Assembly: GCA_009760855.2 (NCBI GenBank) | Contig: WPIO01000002.1 | Location: 6,335,001 to 6,399,000, forward strand | DNA from: Cristatella mucedo | Lineage: Eukaryota; Bryozoa; Phylactolaemata; Cristatellidae | DNA length: 64,000 nt | Direction: 5' to 3' | In this document: positions 13,000-25,558 of the stretch, piece after piece | Layout of the letters: every line of letters starts with the position of its first letter | Numbering within the stretch: the stretch's first letter is position 1 | Notes under the pieces: model-generated | What the model was told of the DNA's origin: nothing | Database searches by the model: none | The model's input: the letters and a program-made list of their open reading frames with translations, nothing else | Translations under genes and position numbers: made by a program

Positions 13000-15150
13000 G
13001 TAGAAGAGAATTCTGAAACGGACGAGTAACTCACGTAGGGCTCTACGTCGGAAGGTGAGGATTCTACACACAGCAAACGATTGGGGCTCAATGGGAAGCT
13101 CAAGCATGCACAAACGTGTCAAATGCTCAATCGGCTTCTGGAGTCTCACCATTGTACCGGCTTTGTTCCAAATGTACAAGCGTACGCTGTCAACGATCCC
13201 GTTAGGCGAGTAATTGCTTAGGCTGTTGGACTCAACCTTTTCGCCCGTCGAGAGTTTCTGCCGAAAGAGAACTAGCATGCGGTCTTAAGTTTCCATCCTC
13301 CGGCCTCTGGGATCCGACCCTGGACTTTTCCCTACTGGGGCGGACCTATAGGTTAGGCAACGCTCAGCTCGATGCATCGAATGTCAGTAGCTGCCTTTTT
13401 ACTAGGGTACAATAATGCAACTAACTCGACGGACGGGTTTGAAGTTTAGCTTACCTAGTCGAGGGGCGACGAAGATAGTATCCAAGTTGTTCGCAGCATC
13501 ATTGCTCGGCATCGGTGAAGTGATCTTAAGTCGCTCTGACATGATACAGCAACCTCAAGGATATCTCCTTGTTTTCTTTCTTCATCCAACGGCATCGGTG
13601 AATCGACATGAAGCTGTGCTGACCTAGTACACCGGCGGAATATATAGCGCATTGTTTTCCGGTGCGACATCAAACCGCAGCCTTGAGGCTACCTGAAGCT
13701 GATGTGATGCTTAGCATCGGCTATGGAGTTATTGCCACACTTGTTTTCGGCACTATAACGTGGCGCAGCTAAAGTGTCCTGAAGCTTAAATGACGTCAAG
13801 CAGCAATGAGAATAATCGCAAAATATATTCTCGCAGCTCAGTTCTATTGTGACGGTAAAGTTAAATGAATTTAAATTTGCTGCATTATATAGCTGAGTCT
13901 GTGGGGCTTTGCCTATCGCCACTAGGGATCCCCAATTATGTAATGCCCGGTCTGTGTCGCTACGCAGGGTGCTTCAAGCAAACAGTATCCTCAGATGAAC
14001 GTCCGTGTACACGACACTGTATATAAAACAGGCGCACGCTCTTCATAGGAATAGCTAGACAATTCTTCACGGAGGATCCTAGACACTGCAAACTACAGGG
14101 GCTGGAGATGACGCTCAAGCGCATTCAAACGTGTCAGTTGACCAATCGGCTTCTAGAGTTCCATTGTTGAACCGGTCCCATTCCATGAGTGCAAGCGTAC
14201 GCTGTCAAAGGTTCCGATAGGAGAGTAACTGCTTAGGCTATCGGAGTCATCTTCTACACCAGTCGAAAGTTCCTGGCGAATGAGAACTAGCATAGCGTCG
14301 TAAGTTTGCGTCCTCCGGACTCTGGTATCCGACCCTTGACTTTGCCCTACAGGGGCTGACCTCTAGGCTAGGCAACGCCCAGCTCGACTTATCAAATTTC
14401 AGTAGCTCTCTTTATATTAGGGTGCAATTATGTGACATCGGGGAAGGGATTTGAAGTTTAGCTTCCGTAGTCGAAGGTCGGCAAAGATAGAAATAGAGTT
14501 TTTCGCAGTAACATCGCTCCGTAAAAGTATCGCTCCGAACCGGTAAATAGATGTGAAGTAATTCTGAAAATTAACAATGACCTCAATAATATCCCAGTGT
14601 TTTCTTGCGGCTTCATCTAACCGGATCGGTGAATCGACTTGAAGCTGTGCTGACCTAGAACAACAGTGGCAAAGATCGCGCCCTGTTTTTCCCTGTCCTG
14701 ATCAGTCCACAGGGTCGAGGTTTCGTACAGCTGATGTGATGCCGTACAGCGGCGAAAGAGATAGTGTCACATTCGTCCATGGCGTTATAAAACCAAACCA
14801 CTTAAGTGATCTGAAGCTTAAATGACGTTAAGCATCAATTAAAGTGATCTCTAATTATGTTTTTAGCGCACAGCTCCATTGCGTCGGTAAAGTTAAACGA
14901 ATGTTAGGTGACATCGTAAAGTAACCTCATAGATGGCCCCACGTTTTTCGCTGCATTGTGTAGTCGACTCTATAAGGCTTAGCCTATTGCCTTTAGGGGT
15001 CCCTTATTCTGTAGTGCCTCTTCTGGGTCTCTAGGCAGGGTGCTTCCAGCAAACATTGTCCCTATGGTGATAGCCTGGGTACACTATACTTTGTAAAAGG
15101 CCGACACACTCGCTACACATGGAGAACTAGACAATTCTCCAAGGAGAATA
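13000..15150. repeat. Two tandem ~1.0-kb diverged units related to the satellite
   Basis: The stretch at about 13,080-14,000 reappears, diverged, at about 14,095-15,050. For example, TCCTCCGGCCTCTGGGATCC at 13,295 matches TCCTCCGGACTCTGGTATCC at 14,310, and AAACGTGTC recurs about 1,010 bases later. Both contain GAAGCTTAAATGACGT and Gs-and-Ts-rich C-TGTTTTT-C-G-GCAT sub-motifs also found in the 1-9,900 satellite, so they look like old relatives of it. No gene is supported. Confidence 0.6.
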
Positions 15151-15289
15151 ATAATTATTATAAAACACTTGATGTAACATCCTCAGAGAGCTCAATCGGT
15201 TTCTAGGCACTACATTTGCAGTAAAGGAAGCACTATCAAATGGTAAGTGGCAGCATTCTCAATAAACCACTGGAATAACATGGTTAAGC

Positions 15290-17150
15290 GTGACATGCAC
15301 AGGGTCAGCATGCAATTATAGTTAGTAAAAGCTGCACAATGTCAGTACCCATAAGCACAGAAAGATTGAATCTTAGGGACCCTCTCAATATTGTGATAAA
15401 TAGATGCGTTTTTAGGTTCTTATTAAGTCTGGCTATGTCGGATGTCGTGACGCAGTTCGGAAGTGAGTTCCGGGCTTCAGGAGTATACAAACTACAGGAA
15501 GTGTCTTCAAAAGATTTGAATTTTGTACTAGGAATTGGTAAGCAATTTACTTCCAAAGAGCCGGTGTACGATGCTTTGCCTTGTGGGGAGGATATTTGAT
15601 ATTTAGGCTGGAGCCCAAAAGAATGATGAAGGGACCTAACAGTGAGCGACAAGACCTTAAAGTTTATGCGTTGCTTCATTGGTAGCCAGTTCAAGTCCCT
15701 GAGAAGTGGTTTGACGTGGCATCTGCAACGCTCACGATAGACAAGCCTTTCTGCAGAGGTTTGAAGCAGCTGTAGAGGCCTAATTGCACAGGCCGGTTGA
15801 TTAGCAAGCAGTGAGTCACGAAGGTCAAGACGGGATGCTAAAAATGCATGACGAATTGAGATGTACCATCCCTGTCTAAAAAAATCCGAATTTTAGCAAT
15901 GTTATGTAGCTGTAAGTAGGCAGACTTGACTTTGTGGCTGATGTGGTCGTCTAATGAAAGGTCACTTTGGAGCAAGACACCTAGATTTCGTGCATATTCA
16001 ACAGAAGAAATGCTGGCCGACCCGATTTTATTTATAAGCATTCCTATTTCTGATTGACACTTGGTTTTCCCAAAACTAGTAAATTGTTTTATCGTTATTC
16101 AGTTAAAGAAGGTTTGCTGCCTTTCACGTGTGGATGTCATCAATGCATGTAGCAAGGCCGTTGAGAGAATTCGACGTGCCCGAGAGCTGAAAGAGATCAG
16201 TACAGAGGCATAACTGAGAGTCATCTGCATAGAAGTGAAAGCCTACATTGTGACAGGCAATCACATCGGCTAGACGGTGAGTATGAAATGAAAGGAACGG
16301 GACCAAGCACGGAGCCCTGAGGTCCCCCATATTTCCTCGGTTCCTCGGATGATCTTTGACTATTAACGTCAATACTCTGGAGGCTCTCACTGAGACAGGA
16401 CTTGAACAACTGCAATGTGGTGCCGCTGTTAAACCAGACTTTAACTAATGAACAAGGCTTTTAGTTTCAATAAATGAGTTCAGATGGTCTGCCACGACTA
16501 GTTCCTATGTCTTAGATCGGAACGGTAACAGATAGACTGGGCGGAAATTGGTCAAGTTTTCTTGGTCAGGTGTTGCTTTCTTCAGTTGTGGCCTGACTTC
16601 AGCCTTTTGAAAGGTGCAGGGACATGAGCTGAAACTAATGACATATTGATGATGTATGTGATGCTTGGCTGCAGCAGATTGATGCATCGTAGAAGCAGGA
16701 CAGTGGAAATAGGAGCCAAAGAGCCAGTTGTCTTTTTTTATTAGGATATGAATTTCAGGACGAATTCACTGGCGACCTCCTTAAATGCAGTCACTGAGGT
16801 GCCGAATGAAATTAAGAGCCGCGATTTTAGGTAATATGCTGCCCTCTCAGAGATAGTGTCCCTGCTTATTTCTATCTTGTTGACTAAGAAGCTAGATATA
16901 AGCGATCAGCTAGATCATATCACAGGTATCACTAGCTAAGGAGCTAACCTGGGAGTGGTTGAGGAGATGGTTGATCTCAACATCAGAAGTTTTAGATAGT
17001 GCATCTGTATTTCAATAAGGATTGTATAGAAGCTCGACTTGGCCTTTGCTAGGATCGATTGGTACGATTTACAGTAGTGCTCGTATGCCAGTCGATGTCT
17101 TGTGCCATTCCTTAGCTTTTGCATGGTTCTTTTCAAGCTTGTTCTTAGTA
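15290..17150 (-). mobile_element. CR1/L2-like element, 5'-truncated copy II
   Basis: This copy matches copy I over the reverse transcriptase and tail but lacks the endonuclease. On the minus strand, a linker (17,136-16,936, basic, AKSSFY) leads into the polymerase at 16,690-16,124 with GGPQGSVLGPV and an intact YADD box (FHFYADDSQL near 16,225), then the LGVLLQSDLSLDDHI segment (16,041-15,838). The C-terminal LNWLPMKQRINFKVL...NSLP...LKTHLF tail lies at 15,694-15,305. Frames change several times. The 5' truncation is typical of incomplete target-primed insertion. Confidence 0.8.
15305..15694 (-). pseudogene. C-terminal tail of CR1-like replicase (copy II)
   Basis: This 129-residue open stretch starts at the NWLPMKQRINFKVLSLT motif and continues through EARNSLPN and NKNLKTHLF, the conserved carboxy end of CR1/L2/Rex1 replicases. 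It is the longest uninterrupted piece of copy II. It ends at a stop just before the element's 3' junction. It is a remnant: the upstream polymerase is in other frames. Confidence 0.75.
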
Positions 17151-17880
17151 GACATATCTAGGTTGATGTCTTTGGTATGAAACAGGCCGTTTGAGCGAGT
17201 TGAGCATAAGTTGCAAAGATAGCCCCGTGTTTTCTTGTGTCTCTATCCAACGGCATCGGTGAACCGACCTGAAGCTGTGCTGAGTTAGTACAGCTGCAGC
17301 AATTATAGTGCCCTGGCTTTGGTGTCGACATCCCACCGCAGCGTCAATGCTAAGCTGGGCCTAGCAGGCTTCGGTGGAGTGGCCTGAAGTTGAGCTGACC
17401 TATTACAGCGTCGACGAAGACAGTGTCATGTATAATTGGGGCATTATCCAAACTCGTCAGTGACTTTTCGTAAAGTTCAGCTGACGTGATACACTAGCAA
17501 CAAAGATTGCGTCAGGTCATTTTCGGCTGTATTCCACTGCATCTGTAAAGTGACCTTATGTTTTAATAACATTAAGCAATTACGAAAAGAAGAGAGAAAG
17601 CGAAGTATTTGTTTGCTAGAGGAACTAACTGCATCGGTGAAGGTAACGATTCCCACCGAGTTAGAATGCTTCACTGGACTATCCCACTTTTCCCCCTTTT
17701 TTTTAGTAAAGAGACTGGTGGTGACGTAGAGCGACGATAAAGTCAGTGCAGTATTTATTTTGCGGCCATAACTTACCTCATTTGTAGAGCTATCAAAACT
17801 CGGCTCGTAATAGATCCGCTACTAGTGAGAAAGTATATTTTCGCTGCATTATCCCAATTCGTCAATACAGTGACATGAGC
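17150..17880. repeat. Satellite-related fragments between CR1 copies
   Basis: The stretch has no gene. It contains repeated pieces reading GAAGCTGTGCTGA..TAGTACAG, GGCATCGGTGAA and a TTTTCG-GC-ATTATCC-type motif, which also occur in the 13-15 kb units and in the 1-9,900 array. This suggests the CR1 elements were inserted into, and broke up, a formerly larger satellite block. Confidence 0.5.
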
Positions 17881-18415
17881 TGAGCCAACGATATTTGAAG
17901 TTAACATAATTCAAGGTGCTCGAAGGCTGGGAGAAATCAAAGCAAAATTGCAAATGTGTGTAATCCGCATAGAAGTGAAAGCCTAGATTGTGCTTGGCAA
18001 TCACATCAGCAAGAGGGAGAGTATAAATCGTGAAAAGAACCGGACCTATCACGGAGCCCTGAGATACACCATATTTCAGAGGTACATCGGATGGTCTGTG
18101 TTCATTAACGTCAATACTCTGGAGTCTCCCACTGAGATAGCACCTGAACCATTGCAGTCCAGTTGCGGTGATGCCCACGCGAGATGAGAGGAGCTCTATG
18201 AGAACTTGGTAATCGATAGTATCAAAAGCTTCCGAAAGATCGAGCAAAACAAGCAGAGATACTTTACCCATGTCTGCATTCCTAAGTAAGTCATTGTTCA
18301 CCCTAAGCAACGTTGATTCTGTGGAGTAATTAGCTCTAAAGCCAGACTGGAACTTACTAGCAAGGTTTGAAGTTTTAATATATGAGTTCAATCCCCAGCA
18401 GCTGTAAGACAGCAA
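17849..18415 (-). pseudogene. Reverse transcriptase fragment of CR1-like element, copy III
   Basis: This 188-residue open stretch covers reverse transcriptase motifs in order: KFQSGFRANYSTESTLLRV, LLDLSEAFDTIDYQVL (motif A, with its aspartates), GLQWFRCYLSGR, LKYGVSQGSVIGPVLFT (motif B) and FHFYADYTHL (motif C). The second catalytic aspartate of motif C is tyrosine, so the enzyme would be inactive. The endonuclease and tail are missing on both sides. The product family is certain; the copy is dead. Confidence 0.85.
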
Positions 18416-18419
18416 GTTT

Positions 18420-21040
18420 TGGTTGTAAAAGTAACCACTTTCACCTTGGAGGGGGTCTGAGCTTATACCTCAAATGATTAGACATGGCACAGGTAAGGCA
18501 CCTCTGCTTGTCCAAATTAAATCCAAATTTGTCCAAATTAAAATCTCTGCATTAAGGCTAAGGTTAATCTCATGGGCATCTCGTTAGAATCTGCCTCAGG
18601 CTCGAGTCATATTCCTCAACTAGGGATTCGCTGACAAAAATGTCATAAATACACGTACAGGCGACCCTGCCCTATAAGAATATCGAATATAGGATACTCT
18701 CCTTAAAAGAATAGCAGTTCTGCGTCCAAAATTTTTAGGTATATTAATATCTCTATGCAAATGGGATTACTTCGCATTTAAGAACGCACATTATCCTGGC
18801 TGAGTGTATTCTTATAAGCAGAGTTGACTTTATGAAACTCAAGAATGTCTAAAAAATGACTTAAAATAATTTCACGAAGCATCTTACAGGCTAAAAAAAC
18901 TTAAAGGCAAGTGCAAGAATCAAAAGCTTCCAAACGATATGGCGATCGTCGTTTGAAGACCTTAGGCCTTACCGAGAGCCACCTGTATGAACCCGGATAC
19001 AGCATCCAGCGTACTTAAGTACATGGAGCCAGCTAGGTTTGCAACGATCTTTTCAGGCGTCTGGCAGCGGTAATGCTCGCGTTGGCTTCATTTTATGCCC
19101 CTCGGTCAATGCACAGGCGGAGCTTTTCTGTGCCAGGCCTCGTAACTAATACAATCAGGCTGATCTGTTCTATTGCTTTGTCACTTTTACATATCTCTCG
19201 CTCTTCACCTTTGTTTGCAGGTTCTCAACTGATACCTATATTTGAAAGGAACCGGAAGCACCCCCTGGGCAACCGGTTGGACTCTCGGTGCAGCTTGATT
19301 TTGCATTCACCGGGCAGGCATCCTAACCTATCAAAGACGCTAGATAATTAATTCCTCTGGTTAATAGTGGCATGGCGTGGAGTAGCAACTAGCAGAGCCT
19401 GGTCCTTGATAATGTCTAATTCTCTGAGGCTAGGCTGGCCTAAGAGACTGCTCTGAATATACTCGGGGCGGGCACAACCATTCCGCCACCATGCAAATAC
19501 CGGTAGATTATATTCTACTTTTGACACCTTGTTAAGTCAGCACTTGGCATAGAAGCTCCTGTCCCCTTTCGTGCACACGGACAAACAAGTGGCGCTAAAT
19601 GAGAATCGATGAAATCGATTACTCTCAATGCGAGCATCAGAAGAAGACCCAGCTTGAGCTCTGCTGCTGCTTTTTGCTCGCTGCAGGCTCAGCGTCTCGA
19701 GAAAACCGGGCGTACTAGTACAAGAATTGGCCGACGTAAGGTGCAGGCATGCACACACGCATGCAGGTACGCACGCTGACGCTCATGAACAGGCAGACAG
19801 AGTGAGAGAAAAGACGGAGAATAATTATATATTTTTTACTTCAATGTGTTTTGAGCACATTTTAGTATAAATAAACTTGGAGAAAGCACTGTGCTTTGTC
19901 TAGCTCAATTCAGTCGTGCTCGTCAACTACTACTAGCTGAAACCAAACGGGTGCACTGGCAGTGCGCCCTGAAGTCATTTATGATCCTTTCTTGGTTCTC
20001 TATTCGGTCGGCTCCATTGGGCTCAGTTTCAAGCTCTTCTGTCACTCTGCTAGACAGCCATACCACTGTGCATATTCCAACTCGTCTGCAAGGACTAGTT
20101 GAATTTGAGCTGGTCTGTGATGAATCCTCATCCGCACCTAGTATACAAGCTACATATTCTAATGCTCGAGTTACCGCTCAGAAATGATGCAAGTACTTGC
20201 AGCTTAACTGCTTTTCTCAAGAGGTCCTTTGAGTCAAGTTTTGTCCTCGATTTTATGAACGTGCTTAGTTATCCTCCTCACTCATATGCGAGGTCTCAAA
20301 AAGTTCTCTTCAAGTGGATGCCTTCGCGCCTTCGCGACTGGTAGACCCACAGCCTTTCTTGGAAACCCTGGTGAATAGATCAAGCATTTTATTGAGTATG
20401 CCTGGTAGTCAACTGAAAAAGTCTCTGGTCTCTCGACTGCGTGCTTTCGAGCGTGTGATTCATCTCTCGTGGAAGGAGGCGATTGGATGGTAGGATTTCT
20501 TGTTTAGTTTTCTTGGGACATATCAAGCCTGCGTCAAGCTGACCGACAGCTTTAGATTAACCACATCGTCAAATAAAACTGACTCAAATAATAATGACCG
20601 AGGCTCACTGCCTGAATTCTTTAAATGAAGCATACTGACGAGTCGCCTTTCAAAGAGCGAGTCGTCTTGACATTGTGTTGATCCTATCTGCTGCAAGTTC
20701 GCTGAAGTAGGATCCATCAAATCTAGCTGTTTTGCGATAAATGTTAAACTTTGAATGCAGCAGGCAATTAGAGATAATGATTTTATTTATGTAGCAACGT
20801 CAGTGAGCCAATTACTCTGCTAATATCAGCTAGATTATTGCAATTCCATTTTAGCTGAGATAGCAAAAAATCTACTAGGACACTGCAGCTAGAGATGAAT
20901 ATGGCTACACTGCTTAGTTAACAAATCGCAGAAGTTCAGTCACGTGTCTCCTGTCACGTGCTGGAGGAGCTCCGATGATTCCTGGTTGATAAACAGACAC
21001 GTGACAGAGTAATGTGCTTACACTGACCCACAAGGCCAAC
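18420..21040. other. No gene recognised
   Basis: Ordinary mixed-composition DNA. Short open frames on both strands (for example 19,891-20,187 and 19,073-19,351) show no recognisable domain, no codon-periodic character and no neighbouring splice-joined partner. No tandem repeat or RNA gene was seen. Confidence 0.5.
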
Positions 21041-21047
21041 AGCGGCT

Positions 21048-21510
21048 TGGCTCATTCATACCTAGCAGAGCTGCTGTACCAGTTTCAGCCTTTTCTTGTA
21101 CGCAGTTCCTCTATCGACAAGAAATTAGCTGTTCCATTTTCCGTTTAAACAAAATTGGCGACAAAAGGTTTTCTTGTGCCGTCATAGACTGTGGAACATA
21201 CTTCCACAATTCTTACGCAACGACATCTACTCATCTGCTGCCAAGTGTGGTATATCCTTTTCAGCCGTCCTGAGCTACTACTTCCATGCGACCTACTACC
21301 TCAACTGGCCTCCTGAATCAGCTATGCTTCTGACTTTCTTTTTTCTGTGTGAGATAAAGCCTGCTTGCTACCGAATATGTACCTAAAGCTACTTAGTCTT
21401 CGAGTTCTCTGACAGAAACTCAGAGAGTAACACCCACATAGTCTTTGTTGCTTTATAAGTTTACAGAAGGAAATATACTACACTACATTAAATAGCGCCT
21501 ATCAAGCCGT
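21048..21510 (+). pseudogene. Plus-strand non-LTR replicase C-terminus and 3' tail
   Basis: Translated with one or two frame changes, 21,048-21,225 gives AHSYLAELLYQFQP, a short LRSS-like stretch and a RLWNILPQFLRN motif. This is the order seen at the carboxy end of CR1/jockey-type replicases. The following 21,280-21,510 is matched at roughly three bases in four by 30,195-30,430, consistent with a shared 3' tail. It is degenerate and partial. Confidence 0.45.
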
Positions 21511-22349
21511 GACAGCCGTAATCCCTCAAGAGGAAATTGTCTAGGTATGCCGTTTCGCCTTTCGTATCAGAGACGACGACCAACACATTCATTTCACTAA
21601 TTACTTAAGCAGTGCAATCCTACCGTGGCACTGCGAACGCTGACTGCAATTCTAGTTTGTAAGGCTGTAGCGTTTACAGTTACGTGCCGCGAAGCGGGAC
21701 AAAAGAATATTGTGCTACATATGTTACCTTGTTCGCGTTCGGCGTATCAACTCCTGGCAGCATCTCTGTCTCATCGCATCGGCGTTTGCTGAAAATGGCT
21801 CTTTCGAAGGCGAACGTTAGCAAGCGAGGCTGCTGAACGATTCTGATTTGCTGCGAATTCTGGTAGCGTGGCGCGGTCATTGTTGGTCGCAACAACGGGA
21901 GGGCTTCAGAAGTTTCGGGAACGCCAATACGCACAACGATATGGCCGCGCTGAGCCTTTTGCTCTAACCTCAGTGGCTGGCTGAAGGGTTCGCTCACCGA
22001 TTTTCAAGCTGGAGATTGACCCAGAAGCATTCACAGCAGCTGGTCATGCCAAGTGCAATGGTCGTTGTTAGTTTTTAGACGTTAGATATGAATTGAGGCA
22101 GCCAGCGTAGTTTCCGTATTCAGTCTCCGTCAGTCCGACAGTACGGTAAAAGGCGTTCGGTTTTTAAACGCTCTGCTTCAACCTAATGGGTGGCCGAGTT
22201 CGATAAAAGCAAGCTGGATGCAAGTGAGTCACGTCTGCGCAACCTAATATACTAACCTCGTACATAACAGCGGAGTGTAAGAAGTACTTGCATTACCATC
22301 AAAGTCTCCAATAGGATACTCATGACATGAAATAATAATAAAAATATAT

Positions 22350-22440
22350 TTGATATAGTGGGATAAGAGAATTCAATCTCTTTTTAGGCACTTTACATTT
22401 GCTGAAAGAGAAGCAAAATCGAATGATAATGGACCAATAA
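22350..22440. repeat. Short dispersed repeat, second copy near 15,165
   Basis: The stretch ATTCAATCTCTTTTTAGGCA, followed by a CATTTGC-like run and AAAATCGAATG, resembles CTCAATCGGTTTCTAGGCAC at 15,190-15,245 and what follows it. It is too short and diverged to assign to a family. Confidence 0.3.
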
Positions 22441-22619
22441 ATGCTGCGATAATAGTCGGATCGTTAACACAGCTGTTTTATTAATTATTAATCAAATAAA
22501 ACTGATGCCAACTCCTAAGTGACTCTTCGTGCGATAGCATGACTGTGCTTGAGTTTAAATGGAAAGCAGTGACTAGACCGCTTTTAGCTCTTTCTACGGG
22601 TTTCCTGTCGATCGTTACC

Positions 22620-22760
22620 TGGCATTAACAGTCGCACATCACGGCCCAGGTCATGCATTTGAGTCCTGCAGTAGGTTTCTCCTCATTTTCTGACCTCGGG
22701 AGCCGGGTAACAGTAGCTTAGCCGCCTCTTCCGTCACACACATGAGGTATTTTTATAGGC
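22620..22760 (+). mobile_element. Fragment of tRNA-like dispersed repeat (family 3)
   Basis: It shares ATCACGGCCCAGGTCATGCA, a TTTGAGTCCTGCAGT stretch and a following TTTCTCCTC-like part with the fuller copies at 28,999-29,245 and 33,255-33,520. The box-B-like stretch is degraded. It is a remnant only. Confidence 0.4.
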
Positions 22761-22835
22761 TGATTTTTAATTTTTTGGGATTCTTAAAAGCCTATAGAAT
22801 CCAAACTGATGCAGAAATAGTTTTCTTGAAAAAGC

Positions 22836-22890
22836 GCACACGCGCGCGAACACGCACGCACACACACACACACACACACACGCACACACA
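22836..22890. repeat. (CA)n/(CG)n microsatellite
   Basis: Alternating purine-pyrimidine tract with CGCGCG and CACACA runs, lying directly at the tail end of the minus-strand SINE at 22,895-23,033. Such tracts can adopt Z-DNA. Confidence 0.85.
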
Positions 22891-22894
22891 TATG

Positions 22895-23033
22895 TATAAC
22901 TCATTTGCATAGCGCCCTAAGAGAACTTAATCTCTATTTAAACGCTTCAACTATGCCACGGGCTCGAGCCCACGACCTCGGCCAGACCTTGGTTGGGTCG
23001 AGCGCCTCAAAAACTGGGCCAAGCCAGCTGTTT
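22895..23033 (-). mobile_element. tRNA-derived SINE (family 1), minus-strand copy
   Basis: Reverse-complemented, it carries GGCTTGGCCCAG (box-A region), GTGGGCTCGAGCCC (box-B) and the body AGATTAAGTTCTCTTAGGGC followed by a GCTATGCAAATGAGTTAT-type tail, as in the copies at 6,307, 28,233 and 51,452. The tail runs straight into a CA/CG microsatellite. Confidence 0.7.
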
Positions 23034-23039
23034 TAGCGA

Positions 23040-23690
23040 TCATGCGTACAAGCAAACAATGCGACAGTTAAGCTATGAAGAGTAAAAGTGCCAGCCACAC
23101 AACGTGCGTTAGGACCCGCTCGATGAGTTAGTTAGATGCTGATAGGTACTCTATCCAAAGGGCCATACTCAAAGCAACCTGAGTCCAAGATTGCAGATGA
23201 AAAGATTTTAAGACCTCTGATAATATTGATAGCGAACTTTGTGATCTACTCTGTGATTGTTTTGGCTAGAAAAAGAGTTCAAAATGTAAAATTTAGGAAC
23301 CTAAAAAAGATTCGGGAGTACCAAATACTTAAAGATGGTAGTTCAAGAAGATGCATATAAAATTGATTCGACGATTGAATATCTGTTTAGGATACCCTTC
23401 AATAGACAAACATGCTAGGAATAGGTTCAGATGTTTTGACGACTTCACTATAAAATAATATATAAACAATTTCTGAACAATATTTAAATGGAAGCGATAC
23501 TCTACAAATAAAAAATTTACTGATCTCTGCATCATATGCCACTTTCATCATAACCTATTAAATTTCTTTAGATCAAGTTACATATGCGAAGCTTGTTCAG
23601 GTTCCTTCTTGTGAGTTGTATACAGCTCATTTTTGGTATAGCTTAATGCCTTGTAAATTCCATAACTCGGCTGATACTGCTCATAGCAGA
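23040..23690. other. No gene recognised
   Basis: AT-rich stretch with short open frames (23,136-23,360 plus; 23,329-23,535 minus) that show no family resemblance. Nothing else was seen. Confidence 0.45.
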
Positions 23691-23911
23691 CTGAAATTTT
23701 AAGTGCGAGTTTAACTCTGCCTGTCTCACAACGTGGCAGAAAATTTCTGACTTTAAATCAATAAAGTTTGCAGTACACGTACATGTATGCAGAAAATAAA
23801 GCTCGCGGAAGTTTGATGAGGTATCCCGCTAGCTTTGTCCAAACGAAATAGGAAATTTTCTGCCACGTTTAGAGACAAGCTGAGCTGAACTCGCATTTAA
23901 TATTTCCGTTA
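23690..23911. repeat. Inverted-repeat (foldback/MITE-like) element
   Basis: Left arm 23,692-23,748 and right arm 23,852-23,911 are imperfect reverse complements: AACGTGGCAGAAAATTTC on the left pairs with GAAATTTTCTGCCACGTTT on the right, and GTGCGAGTT pairs with AACTCGCAT. The unpaired middle is about 100 bases. Length and form fit a small non-autonomous foldback element, but no target-site duplication was established. Confidence 0.55.
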
Positions 23912-25440
23912 CATGTTAGTATTTTCTTAACATAAAAGCCCCCAAAGATTCACCAGATGACCGAGTTAGAGAGAGTGACCTACTTTAGTGAGGACACAAT
24001 TAGCATCAAGGGTCTTGGAGTCTCGCGATTTCGGTGAGTGTTTTGTTAAAGTGGACACCAGCTGACGTCCGCCTATGGTCTGTGTGCAGAACTAAGCAAT
24101 AGTAATAGTTGGCTGCATGCAACTGCGGAAGCATTCTTGATAGAGAGATTAAACAGTTCGACACTCAAGCGCTTAGCTGAGTCGTCAAAAAGATTCAAGC
24201 CACATGGTACAATAAAGTGTGAATGTGGGAAGCGCAGCACCGAATTGACAACGGCCTAAAGGAAGCAGTACGGTACCTGCTACGTGACAGATTCCTGCCA
24301 CCGCTGCCAAATAGCTGCTACTCTGCAGAAATGATTTAAAGGACTGCCTCCAACGGAAAGCAAGCGTCAAGATGCCGGAAGCCGGTAGCTGGAGACAATA
24401 ACTAGTCCGCTATTAGCCAGCGTTACCGCCATGCCAGATGACAGGATGAATGTGGCTCGACCTCTGCACTGCACTCTGTAAGCCACCAAGGACATGCAAA
24501 AAATCACTGACTAGCTTTGCCCAGTTAAATGAGCTGTAGTACTAGCTAATTTCAAAATTTAAAACACGTGACTGTTACCCAATAAGAGATTTCATTTGGA
24601 AGAAGTTTTGTTCTTTACTGGAAAAACCATTCATGTTTTATCTAACTGAAATACTCGTAAGGTAAAAGGCATTGTCTCTGTAAAAAAAAGCAGCAGCAAG
24701 AGTGATCGACTTGCAATCGGGAGGAGAACCTTCTGCAAGTTTTCCAATGATTATTTAACTGCATTTAAAAATTTCAGCTGCATTAGCATGTGGCCTGAGA
24801 GCCACCACTCGTGCGGTACGCAATACAGAATCTCCTGCTTCCAGACTCGAGCACACCACCAGCTAGTGTAGTGCGAGCAACTTTGAACGCCTACCTGGCT
24901 TTCAGTGTATCCTGATTGCTTTTAAGTAATAAAAGGGATAAGAAAAAGCCACGAGTATACTGAAGCATCAATATGATGAATTTTATGCTTTCATTCAAAG
25001 ACTTTGTCTCAACAAAGCTTTTCAAATAATTTCCAACTTTATGAATGTTCGCAAGAGCGCACGCCTACCCTTCGTTGGGCGGTGCGCTTATCCGGCTCTG
25101 ATCTAGTATCCCCAAAAGAGTGCTACGCGTTACTGGTTTCAGCGGGATTTAAATAGGCTGCAGCGGCTCGACACTGGTGCATCGATTCCGGTAATACGCA
25201 AAGGGGAACGATCGTATACCTTGATTGAAGGGCTACAGAGTGCCTCCGACGTGCAGATTTAGTGCGTATTTCAAGAGGAGGCTACCGATTGGAATATAAA
25301 GGTTACCACATTTCTTTTTCGGTAAATATTCTTAGTGGGCGGCGAACCTTAACAGCTTTAAATCTTTTTCCATAGGATCCACTAGACTTAAGGTAACTAG
25401 GGAAAATCTGGGTGGTACATCTTCAGCATGTCAGTTAAGA
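23911..25440. other. No gene recognised
   Basis: Mixed-composition DNA with no convincing coding stretch. An open frame at 24,185-24,370 (minus) is short and has no family resemblance. Confidence 0.45.
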
Positions 25441-25469
25441 GAAGGTGTGGAGAGATGTAGATAGTGAGA

Positions 25470-25495
25470 TAGAGAGAGAGAGGGAGAGAGAGAGA

Positions 25496-25548
<53 letters not shown>

Positions 25549-25558
25549 TGTGAGAGAG
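25470..25558. repeat. (GA)n microsatellite
   Basis: Nearly pure GA dinucleotides with a few GGGAG interruptions, ending in TGTGTGAGAGAGAG at the junction with the 255-bp duplicated segment. Open frames across it that read Ser-Leu or Arg-Glu repeats are artefacts of the dinucleotide. Confidence 0.95.
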
